Assembly: GCA_002403075.1 (NCBI GenBank)
Contig: DHHB01000026.1
Span: 10,921 to 23,563 of the forward strand
DNA: 12,643 nucleotides
Direction of reading: 5' to 3'
DNA from: a bacterium UBP1_UBA4783
Lineage (GTDB): Bacteria > Krumholzibacteriota > Krumholzibacteriia > Krumholzibacteriales > Krumholzibacteriaceae
The position numbers were made by a program, and so were the translations under genes. The notes beneath the pieces are model-generated. The model was given only the letters and a program-made list of their open reading frames with translations. It had not been told where the DNA came from and ran no database searches. Positions 6,521 to 12,643 of the stretch are shown here, in pieces (position 1 is the stretch's first letter; each line of letters opens with the position of its first letter).

Positions 6521-7519
6521 TCAGTACTTGAGCAGCAGCGCGCCCCACGTGAGGCCGCCGCCGAAGGCGACCATCAGTATCCGGTCGCCGCGCTTGATGA
6601 GCCCCTTTTCCTTCGCCTCGCCGAGCGCGATCGGGATGCTCGCCGAGGACGTGTTGCCGATGCGGTCGATGTTGATGATCGACTTTTCCGGCGGCACGTG
6701 GAGGCGCGAAAGGACGCCGTCGATGATGCGGATATTCGCCTGATGCGGCACGACGAAATCGATGTCGGCGGTGGTGAGCCCCGCCTCGCGGAGCACCTCC
6801 ATCGCCGCCCCGACCATCGCCTTGACGGCGTACTTGAAGAGCCCGTCCCCCTTCATCTTGACGTACTGCTCGCGGTTGCGGAGCCTCTCCTCGGTGAGGG
6901 GGCGCCGCGATCCGCCGCCGGGGAGATACAGGAGCTCGGCGAACGACCCGTCGCTGCGCAGATACGATCCGAGCACCCCGTCCCCGGGCTCGCACGCCTC
7001 CATGACGACCGCGCCGGCGCCGTCCCCGAAGAGGACGCACGTCGCGCGGTCCTCGTAGTCCATGATGCGCGAGAGCGTCTCGACGCCGAGCACGAGGATC
7101 CTGCGCGCCTTGCCCGACACGATGAGCGACTGCGCGATCGTGACGCCGTATATGAACCCCGAGCACGCCGCCGTGATGTCGAAGGCGGCCGCCTGCGTCG
7201 CGCCGATGCGGTGCTGGATGAGGCACGCCGTCGACGGAAACGGCATGTCGGGGGTCGCCGTGGCGACGAGGATGATGTCGATGTCCTTCGGCGTGAGGCC
7301 GGCGTCGGCGAGCGCCCGGTTCGTCGCCTCGATCGCGAGATCGCTCGTCGCCTGGTCGGGCCGCGCGATCCGGCGCTCCCGGATGCCGGTCCGGCTCACG
7401 ATCCACTCGTCGGTGGTGTCGAGCGTCTTTTCGAAATCGGCGTTCGTCAGCACGACGTCGGGCACGTAGTAGCCGATCCCCGCGAAACGCGCGCCCCGAA
7501 GCTGCTGCGGCCCGGTCAT
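6521..7519 (-). CDS. fabH: 3-oxoacyl-ACP synthase III (KAS III)
   Basis: This 332-residue enzyme starts fatty acid synthesis by condensing acetyl-CoA (or a branched acyl-CoA) with malonyl-ACP. The Cys-His-Asn triad of FabH is intact: C119 in Ala-Ala-Cys-Ser-Gly-Phe, H259 in Pro-His-Gln-Ala-Asn and N289 in Gly-Asn-Thr-Ser-Ser-Ala-Ser. The N-terminal Asp-Glu-Trp-Ile-X-X-Arg-Thr-Gly-Ile at 37-46, which forms the CoA-binding region, is also typical. The primer preference cannot be read from the sequence with confidence. The ATG at 7519 overlaps the plsX stop by ATGA, and GAGGAG lies about 8 nt before it, so translation is coupled to plsX. A promoter-like element inside plsX could give extra expression from here on. 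Confidence 0.96.
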   Translation of the reverse strand: MTGPQQLRGARFAGIGYYVPDVVLTNADFEKTLDTTDEWIVSRTGIRERRIARPDQATSDLAIEATNRALADAGLTPKDIDIILVATATPDMPFPSTACLIQHRIGATQAAAFDITAACSGFIYGVTIAQSLIVSGKARRILVLGVETLSRIMDYEDRATCVLFGDGAGAVVMEACEPGDGVLGSYLRSDGSFAELLYLPGGGSRRPLTEERLRNREQYVKMKGDGLFKYAVKAMVGAAMEVLREAGLTTADIDFVVPHQANIRIIDGVLSRLHVPPEKSIINIDRIGNTSSASIPIALGEAKEKGLIKRGDRILMVAFGGGLTWGALLLKY

Positions 7520-8520
7520 CCTTCGGTCTCCTCGGCCTTCTGCCGTATCCGGTCGTTGATGCCGCCCGCGACGAACCGCCCGGCGGCGAGAATCGCGTTC
7601 TTGATCGCCCGCGACGAGCTCTTCCCGTGGCCGATGATGACGACGCCGTTCACGCCGAGCAGCGGCGCTCCGCCGTACTCGGCGTAGTCGAGCTTCCGCT
7701 TGATCCCGCGGAACACGGGACGCATGAGGCCGGCGCCCACGCGGGCGAAGGCGTGGCGGCGCACCTCGTCGCCGATCAGGCTCGTTATATAATAAATGAT
7801 GCTTTCTGTAAATTTCAAAACGACGTTGCCGGTGAAACCGTCCGTGACGACGACGTCGACCTTGCCGGCGAAGACGTCGCGCCCCTCGACGTTGCCGACG
7901 AAGTTGAGCGTGCTCCGCTCGAGGAGCTCGTACGCGGCCCTCGAGAGCTCGTTCCCCTTCGAGCGCTCCTCGCCGATCGAGAGGAGACCGACGCGCGGGG
8001 CGGTCTTCCCCATCTGCGTCTCGGCGTACACGGATCCCATGAAGGCGAACTGGAGGAGGTTGTGCGGATCGCAGTCGGCGTTGGCCCCGCCGTCGAGGAG
8101 CACCGTGCCGCCGTTCTCGCGCGTCGGCACGTAGATCGCGATCGCGGGACGCTCGATCCGCGGGAGCCGCCCGAGCTGGAGGAGCGAGCTCGCCACCATG
8201 GCCCCGGTGTTTCCCGCGCTCACGACCGCCTGCACCTCGCCCGCGCGGTGGAGATTCATCGCGATTGGTATCGAGGCGTTGCGCTTGCGCCGGATGGCGG
8301 TCGAGGGGCTCTCCGACATCCCGATGACCTCGGGGGCGTCGACGATCGACACGTTCGGCCCCTCGAGCCCTTTCTCGGCGAGGTAGGATTCGAGGACGTC
8401 GCGCTTGCCGACGAGAACGACCTCGATCGAGCCCTTCCCCTCGCGCGCCGCCTCGTAGGCGCCGTCGACGATCCCGACGGGTGCTTCGTCCCCGCCCATC
8501 GCATCGAGCGCGATCTTCAT
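7516..8520 (-). CDS. plsX: Phosphate acyltransferase PlsX
   Basis: This 334-residue peripheral membrane enzyme makes acyl-phosphate from acyl-ACP, the first step of the PlsX/PlsY route to phosphatidic acid, and so links fatty acid synthesis to phospholipids. It begins with the diagnostic Met-Lys-Ile-Ala-Leu-Asp-Ala-Met-Gly-Gly-Asp. Ser-Ala-Gly-Asn-Thr-Gly-Ala-Met-Val-Ala lies at about 103-112, Leu-Asp-Gly-Gly-Ala-Asn at about 141, Gly-Phe-Thr-Gly-Asn-Val-Val-Leu-Lys at about 230, and Tyr-Gly-Gly-Ala-Pro-Leu-Leu-Gly near the end. The ATG at 8520 has GGAGG four nt upstream; longer frames upstream run back through rpmF and lack family residues. Codons near 7784-7815 are unusually AT-rich for this gene. 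It sits 17 bp after rpmF and overlaps fabH, the standard arrangement. Confidence 0.96.
   Translation of the reverse strand: MKIALDAMGGDEAPVGIVDGAYEAAREGKGSIEVVLVGKRDVLESYLAEKGLEGPNVSIVDAPEVIGMSESPSTAIRRKRNASIPIAMNLHRAGEVQAVVSAGNTGAMVASSLLQLGRLPRIERPAIAIYVPTRENGGTVLLDGGANADCDPHNLLQFAFMGSVYAETQMGKTAPRVGLLSIGEERSKGNELSRAAYELLERSTLNFVGNVEGRDVFAGKVDVVVTDGFTGNVVLKFTESIIYYITSLIGDEVRRHAFARVGAGLMRPVFRGIKRKLDYAEYGGAPLLGVNGVVIIGHGKSSSRAIKNAILAAGRFVAGGINDRIRQKAEETEG
7784..7812 (-). promoter_or_regulatory. Candidate internal promoter within plsX
   Basis: On the minus strand TTTACA (7812-7807) and TATAAC (7789-7784) are separated by exactly 17 nt. Each hexamer matches the sigma-70 consensus at five of six positions. 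The element sits in a markedly AT-rich island using codons such as TTT, ACA, ATT, TAT, TAT and ATA, in a gene that otherwise prefers G or C at third positions. A transcript would start near 7777, about 260 nt before fabH, and could supply fabH-fabD-fabG-acpP-fabF-rnc independently of rpmF. Promoter function is inferred from sequence only. Confidence 0.55.
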
Positions 8521-8537
8521 CGTTCCTCCGGCGCGGA

Positions 8538-8759
8538 TTACTTGCTCTTGCTCTTGCCCTTGCCCTTGCCCTTGCCTTCCTCGACCTTCGGCTTCACGAC
8601 CTCGCGGCCCGCGTAGTAGCCGCAGTTCGGACAGACCGCGTGAGGCGGCTTCGGCTGGTGGCAGTGGGAGCACTTGGTGAGGCTCGGCGCCTCCGCCTTA
8701 TAGTGGGTTTTGCGTTTGCGCCTGCGCTGTTTCGATGCTTTCTTTTTCGGAAGCGGCAT
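8538..8759 (-). CDS. rpmF: Large-subunit ribosomal protein bL32
   Basis: This 73-residue protein is a structural part of the 50S subunit. The N-terminus is the standard Met-Pro-Leu-Pro-Lys-Lys-Lys followed by the Arg/Lys-rich segment at 10-18. The zinc ribbon is intact with C30, C33, C43 and C46, so this is the zinc-binding (C+) form. The protein is somewhat longer than usual: after about residue 60 it has a Lys-Gly and Lys-Ser repeat tail (62-73) encoded by a hexanucleotide repeat. A strong AAGGAGG precedes the ATG by 7 nt. The position between yceD and plsX is conserved in many bacteria and ties ribosome supply to lipid synthesis. Confidence 0.95.
   Translation of the reverse strand: MPLPKKKASKQRRRKRKTHYKAEAPSLTKCSHCHQPKPPHAVCPNCGYYAGREVVKPKVEEGKGKGKGKSKSK
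8541..8576. repeat. Hexanucleotide tandem repeat CTTGCY x6
   Basis: Six consecutive copies of CTTGCT or CTTGCC (two T-ending, then four C-ending) cover 36 bp at the 3' end of rpmF and encode its Lys-Gly/Ser-Lys tail. A unit of six keeps the reading frame, so copy-number change by slippage would lengthen or shorten the tail without a frameshift. Confidence 0.85.
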
Positions 8760-8808
8760 CTCGCGTCCTCCTTGTCGTCACGGTGATTCGCGTTCGAGCG
8801 GGCGGCCG

Positions 8809-9345
8809 TTACGGCTTTCCCCCGCGGCCGGTGAGCTTCCGCAGGGCGCTCCAGCGCGGGTCTCCGCCCTCGCGCGGGCACCCGCACTCGCCTTCGTTGA
8901 GATCCGCGCCGCAGGTTTGGCACACGCCCTTGCAATCCTCGCGGCAGAGAACCTTGATGGGGAGTTCCAGGATGAGCGCCTCCCGCACGCGCGGGAAGAT
9001 GTCGTAGCGCTCGTCCCCCGCCGGCACGACGACGAAATCCTCCTCGTCGGGATCCTCCGGCGGCGCGGCGTTCCGGCCGCGTTCCACAATGAGCGCCAAC
9101 TCGACCTCGAGGGGCAGGTCGAACTCCCCCGCGCAGCGGTGGCACTCGGCGTGAACGGTTCCCTTCACGCGGGCCCGTATATCGTAACGCGCCCCCGACC
9201 GCGTCACTTCGACGGTCGCGAGCGCGTGGCACGAAGTCGTTCCCCCCTCGGGCGTCGGGAGATCGAAGGTCCTTTCGAACGTTTCGACCGCTCGGTCCTC
9301 GACGCGGGAGAGATCGAGCTCCATGACGATTGCGTCGTCGCTCAT
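8809..9345 (-). CDS. yceD: YceD/DUF177 family protein
   Basis: The 178-residue protein has the DUF177 (YceD) layout: a beta-rich N-terminal part, Glu-Cys-His-Arg-Cys-Ala-Gly-Glu-Phe at 67-75 in the conserved CXRC region, an acidic linker at about 93-104, and a C-terminal cysteine cluster (C134, C138, C142, C145, C154, C156) within Cys-Lys-Gly-Val-Cys-Gln-Thr-Cys-Gly-Ala-Asp-Leu-Asn. Members are linked to 23S rRNA accumulation and ribosome assembly, and the gene is nearly always just before rpmF, as here. The six C-terminal Cys suggest metal binding. No Shine-Dalgarno precedes the ATG at 9345. An alternative ATG at 9324 (residue 8) gives a start more like other family members but also lacks one. 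A candidate promoter lies just upstream. Confidence 0.9.
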   Translation of the reverse strand: MSDDAIVMELDLSRVEDRAVETFERTFDLPTPEGGTTSCHALATVEVTRSGARYDIRARVKGTVHAECHRCAGEFDLPLEVELALIVERGRNAAPPEDPDEEDFVVVPAGDERYDIFPRVREALILELPIKVLCREDCKGVCQTCGADLNEGECGCPREGGDPRWSALRKLTGRGGKP

Positions 9346-9354
9346 GAGCGTATA

Positions 9355-9383
9355 ATACTACGGTTCGCCAAAAACGATGGCAA
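9355..9383 (-). promoter_or_regulatory. Candidate promoter in the ndk 3' end, upstream of yceD
   Basis: TTGCCA (9383-9378), a 17-nt spacer, and TAGTAT (9360-9355) form a plausible though imperfect sigma-70 promoter (five and four matches of six). An alternative -10, TATTAT at 9357-9352, matches better but needs a 20-nt spacer. With the first choice, transcription would start within a few nt of the yceD ATG, giving a nearly leaderless mRNA, which fits the missing Shine-Dalgarno. Confidence 0.35.
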
Positions 9384-9765
9384 GCTCTTTTTCCGCATTG
9401 GGCTGCGAGTCGGAGGCGTGCACGGCGTTGTGCTGCAGGTCGGTGCCGTAGGCGTACCGGATCGTGCCCGGACGCGCATTCGCCGGGTCGGTCGCGCCGA
9501 CGAGCTCGCGCAGGAGCTCGACCGCCGCCCCCTCCTTCTCGAGCTCGAGGCCGACGACGTCGCCCGAGGTGATGTAGGAGATGAGCCCCTCGAAGAAGGG
9601 TTTGCCCTCGTGCACCGCGTAGAACGCCCTCGCCCGCGGCCCGTCGAACCGGAACTGCTTCATCCGCACGACGCGGAAGCGGTTCTTGAGAAGTAGGTCT
9701 ATGATCTCGCCCTGTTTGCCGCTCTCAACGGCCTCGGGCTTTATCATCAAATAGGTCCTGCTCAT
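9358..9765 (-). CDS. ndk: Nucleoside diphosphate kinase
   Basis: This 135-residue enzyme transfers the gamma phosphate of one NTP, usually ATP, to other NDPs through a phosphohistidine. H116 in Asn-Ala-Val-His-Ala-Ser-Asp-Ser is the phosphorylated residue; K9 (Ile-Lys-Pro-Glu-Ala-Val), Y49, R103 and N113 form the rest of the active site. The common Val-His-Gly-Ser-Asp-Ser is Val-His-Ala-Ser-Asp-Ser here, a mild change. I chose the ATG at 9765 over an in-frame GTG at 9771 because GGAGG lies 5 nt before the ATG and overlaps the GTG, and the resulting N-terminus fits the family. It follows sucD by 46 bp and is separated from yceD by 12 bp, linking NTP balancing to SucCD output. Confidence 0.95.
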   Translation of the reverse strand: MSRTYLMIKPEAVESGKQGEIIDLLLKNRFRVVRMKQFRFDGPRARAFYAVHEGKPFFEGLISYITSGDVVGLELEKEGAAVELLRELVGATDPANARPGTIRYAYGTDLQHNAVHASDSQPNAEKELAIVFGEP

Positions 9766-9811
9766 TCGCACCTCCGCCGCCGCCCACGCGGCCGGCCTTT
9801 GCGACGCCCCG

Positions 9812-10696
<885 letters not shown>

Positions 10697-10720
10697 GAAA
10701 TCTCCTCCTTATATACGACG

Positions 10721-11860
10721 TCAGCGCCCCTGCGCCGCCGCGATCGCCTTCATGACCCCGTCCTCCATCGTCGCCGCCGGGATGAGCGCGGTGCCCGCGA
10801 GAAGCTCGCGCCCCCGCTCCTCGTTCGTTCCGGTGAGCCGCACGACGAGCGGCACGTCGACGCCGAGATGCTTTCGCGCCTCGATGAGGCCGAGCGCCAC
10901 GTCGTCGCAGCGGGTGATGCCGCCGAAAATGTTGATGAGGATCGCCTTGACGTTGCGGTCTCGGAGAATGATCCGCATCGCGGTGAGCACCTTTTCGGGG
11001 CTCGAGGATCCGCCGATGTCGAGGAAGTTCGCGGGCTCGCCGCCGAAGTGCTTGATCATGTCCATCGTCGCCATCGCGAGCCCCGCGCCGTTCACGACGC
11101 AGCCGATGCTCCCGTCGAGCTTCACGAACGAGAGCCCCGCCTCGCGCGCTTCGACCTCGCCGCGGTCCTCCGCCGAATCGTCGCGGAGCGCCGCCGCGTC
11201 CTTCTGCCGGAAGAGGCCGCTGTCGTCGATGTTGATCTTGGCGTCGATCGCCCAGACCTCCCCCGCGGGGGTGACGACGAGCGGGTTGATCTCGGCGAGG
11301 GAGGCGTCGACGCCGAGGAACGCGCGGCAGAGCGAGACGAGCATGCCGCCGATCTTCTTCGAGATATCCTTATCGGCGGTGAGGAACGAGCTCATGCGCC
11401 TCACCTGAAACGGCAGAACGCCGAACGCGGGATCGATCACGATCTTGAGGATCTTCTCGGGGGTCGTCCGCGCGACCTCCTCGATGTCGATCCCGCCCGC
11501 CGGCGAGACCATCATGAGCGGCTTGCGGCTCCGCCGGTCGACGACCATGCCGACGTAGAACTCCTTGGCGATGTCGACCGCCTTGGCGACGAGCACCTTC
11601 TCGACCTTGATCCCCTTGAGGTCCATGCCGAGAATGGCCTTCGCCTTCGCCGCCGCCTCGTCGGGGTTCGCGGCGAGCTTGACGCCGCCCGCCTTGCCCC
11701 TGCCGCCGACGAGCACCTGCGCCTTGACGACGACGGGGCAGCCGAGCTCGGCCGCCGCGGCGCGCGCGTCCTCGGGGGTCGCGACGAGCGTGCTCGGCGG
11801 GACGGGCAGGCCGAATTTGGAAAAAACCGCCCTCGCATCCGCTTCGTGTATTTTCAACAC
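10721..11860 (-). CDS. sucC: Succinyl-CoA synthetase, beta subunit
   Basis: The 379-residue ATP-grasp subunit binds nucleotide and succinate. Val-Val-Val-Lys-Ala-Gln-Val followed by Gly-Gly-Arg-Gly-Lys-Ala-Gly-Gly-Val-Lys lies at 43-61, Glu-Ile-Asn-Pro-Leu at 190-194, Asp-Ala-Lys-Ile-Asn at 206-210, and the power-helix/CoA-ligase region Ile-Asn-Ile-Phe-Gly-Gly-Ile at 309-315. Pro21 aligns with E. coli Pro20, the residue associated with ATP rather than GTP specificity, so an ADP/ATP enzyme is predicted. The start is GTG at 11860 with GGAGG only 3 nt upstream; the following TTG codon at 11857 is spaced better and is a real alternative. The upstream 57 bp is AT-rich but I see no convincing promoter. 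Confidence 0.96.
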   Translation of the reverse strand: MLKIHEADARAVFSKFGLPVPPSTLVATPEDARAAAAELGCPVVVKAQVLVGGRGKAGGVKLAANPDEAAAKAKAILGMDLKGIKVEKVLVAKAVDIAKEFYVGMVVDRRSRKPLMMVSPAGGIDIEEVARTTPEKILKIVIDPAFGVLPFQVRRMSSFLTADKDISKKIGGMLVSLCRAFLGVDASLAEINPLVVTPAGEVWAIDAKINIDDSGLFRQKDAAALRDDSAEDRGEVEAREAGLSFVKLDGSIGCVVNGAGLAMATMDMIKHFGGEPANFLDIGGSSSPEKVLTAMRIILRDRNVKAILINIFGGITRCDDVALGLIEARKHLGVDVPLVVRLTGTNEERGRELLAGTALIPAATMEDGVMKAIAAAQGR

Positions 11861-11897
11861 GTACCTCCGTTAGTGATGTATCGGCAAGATATTGAAA

Positions 11898-11913
11898 CGA
11901 CTATCTAAAGTCG
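11898..11913 (-). other. Short inverted repeat in the GTPase-sucC gap
   Basis: In the 57-bp AT-rich gap, CGACT and AGTCG form a 5-bp stem with a 6-nt loop, directly followed in the transcript by GTTTCAATAT. It resembles a weak intrinsic terminator but stem and U-tract are both short, so read-through from the GTPase gene into sucC is likely. No convincing promoter hexamers are spaced correctly in this gap. Confidence 0.3.
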
Positions 11914-11917
11914 CTTA

Positions 11918-12643
11918 TCAAGCCTTCATGAAATCCCCGAGCACGTCGGCGAGGTCCGGGTGCCCGATCTCCTGCAGGTCGTACATCACCCGCAGCGCCG
12001 GCTTCTTGATCTTGATGTACCGGCCGAGGTCGATCGGCGTGCCGATGACGACGAGGTCGCAATCGACGCGCGCGATCGTCTTCTCGAGGTCCTTGACCTG
12101 CTCGGGGCCGTACCCCATCGCGGGGAGCAGGAGCCCGATGCCGGGATACTTGCGATAGGTTTCCGCGATCTTGCCCGTGACGTAGGGCCGCGGATCGACG
12201 ATCTCGCGCGCGTGATACTTGCGCGCCGCCATGATCGCCGCGCCGTATTTCATCCCGCCGTGCGTGAGCGTCGGGCCGTCCTCGACGCAGAGGACGCGCT
12301 TCCCCTTGATCCGCTCGGGCCGATCGATCTTGATCGGCGAGGCGCCGTCGATGACGACGGCCTTCGGATTGAGGCGGGCGACGTTCGCGCGGACCTCCTC
12401 GATGGCGCCGAGATCCGCGGTGTCGATCTTGTTGATGACGACGACGTCGGCGAGCAGCACGTTCGCCCGTCCCGGGTAGTACGTGAGCTCGTGTCCGGGC
12501 CGGTGCGGATCGACGACGACGATGTGGAGATCCGGCTTGTAGAACGGCAGGTCGTTGTTGCCGCCGTCCCAGAGAACGACGTCGGCCTCCTTCTCGGCCC
12601 GGCGCAGGATCGCCTCGTAGTCGACGCCGGCGTAGACGATGAC
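11918..12643 (-). CDS. COG2403-type predicted GTPase (cyclic 2,3-diphosphoglycerate synthase-like), C-terminal part
   Basis: The frame is open to the right edge, so the 5' part lies outside; 241 residues are visible, roughly the C-terminal half of proteins that are usually about 440-460 long. Counting from the edge, Trp-Asp-Gly-Gly-Asn-Asn-Asp-Leu-Pro-Phe-Tyr is at 25-35, Asp-Pro-His-Arg-Pro-Gly-His-Glu at 45-52, and Val-Ile-Asn-Lys-Ile-Asp at 69-74, an NKXD guanine-specificity motif. Later blocks, Glu-Asp-Gly-Pro-Thr-Leu-Thr-His-Gly-Gly, Val-Asp-Pro-Arg-Pro-Tyr, Leu-Pro-Ala-Met-Gly-Tyr-Gly and Gly-Thr-Pro-Ile-Asp-Leu, are highly conserved in COG2403. Relatives include archaeal cyclic 2,3-diphosphoglycerate synthase, but most bacterial members are uncharacterised. 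The P-loop, if present, is outside the window. An internal GTG at 12460 is not the start: conserved residues continue upstream of it. Confidence 0.85.
   Translation of the reverse strand, partial: VIVYAGVDYEAILRRAEKEADVVLWDGGNNDLPFYKPDLHIVVVDPHRPGHELTYYPGRANVLLADVVVINKIDTADLGAIEEVRANVARLNPKAVVIDGASPIKIDRPERIKGKRVLCVEDGPTLTHGGMKYGAAIMAARKYHAREIVDPRPYVTGKIAETYRKYPGIGLLLPAMGYGPEQVKDLEKTIARVDCDLVVIGTPIDLGRYIKIKKPALRVMYDLQEIGHPDLADVLGDFMKA

Noticed and set aside
4441..8520. FapR or other lipid-regulator operator
   Set aside because: No AT-rich palindrome of the FapR type was found in the gaps of the fab genes.
9351..9356. Perfect TATAAT on the plus strand, a possible antisense promoter into ndk
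   Set aside because: The nearest -35-like TTGCGT leaves a 15-nt spacer and matches poorly; no plus-strand gene follows.
11861..11917. Promoter for sucC in the AT-rich gap
   Set aside because: TTGATA near 11919 has no suitable -10 at 16-18 nt, and other TA-rich hexamers lack a partner.

Overview
The window is a GC-rich stretch of bacterial chromosome, tightly packed and almost entirely coding. The organism has an outer membrane: there is an Sec/SPII-type lipoprotein and a beta-barrel protein with the FadL/PorV-like N-terminal motif. That barrel type, next to a conserved COG2403-type GTPase, suggests an uncultured FCB-group or neighbouring lineage (for example Krumholzibacteriota- or Eisenbacteria-like). 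The lineage is an inference from style, not proven by any marker here. I see no mobile elements, CRISPR arrays, tRNA or rRNA genes.

Positions 28-1909 hold a small plus-strand operon. A near-perfect housekeeping promoter (TTGACA, 17-nt spacer, TATACT) drives a lipoprotein with a CXXCH motif, overlapped by ATGA with an outer-membrane barrel gene. This operon converges, with a 4-bp gap, on a long minus-strand gene series.

The minus-strand series (12643 down to 1914) reads in transcription order: a 5'-truncated COG2403-type GTPase; sucC and sucD (succinyl-CoA synthetase); ndk (nucleoside diphosphate kinase); a YceD/DUF177 protein; rpmF (ribosomal protein bL32); plsX, fabH, fabD, fabG, acpP and fabF (phospholipid and type II fatty acid synthesis); rnc (RNase III); and an unrecognised Cys-rich protein. 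From yceD to rnc this is the classic bacterial yceD-rpmF-plsX-fab-rnc cluster. Here it is joined upstream to an energy and nucleotide module: SucCD makes ATP (predicted) from succinyl-CoA, Ndk exchanges phosphate among NTPs, and the GTPase-like protein lies before them. Gaps are 57 bp or shorter, which favours multigene transcripts.

The genes themselves are mostly ordinary. The points that deserve a second look are: RNase III has Ala in place of one of the four metal-binding carboxylates; rnc has a perfect Shine-Dalgarno sequence paired with an in-frame ATA rather than the first ATG; an AT-rich promoter-like element is embedded in the plsX coding sequence; GC-only hairpins sit between fabD and fabG and between acpP and fabF; FabG carries an Asp that predicts NADH use; bL32 has a microsatellite-encoded Lys-Gly tail; the DUF177 gene lacks a Shine-Dalgarno and may be leaderless; and the CXXCH lipoprotein and the Cys-rich protein are undescribed to me. 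I do not see a wholly new multi-gene system here.
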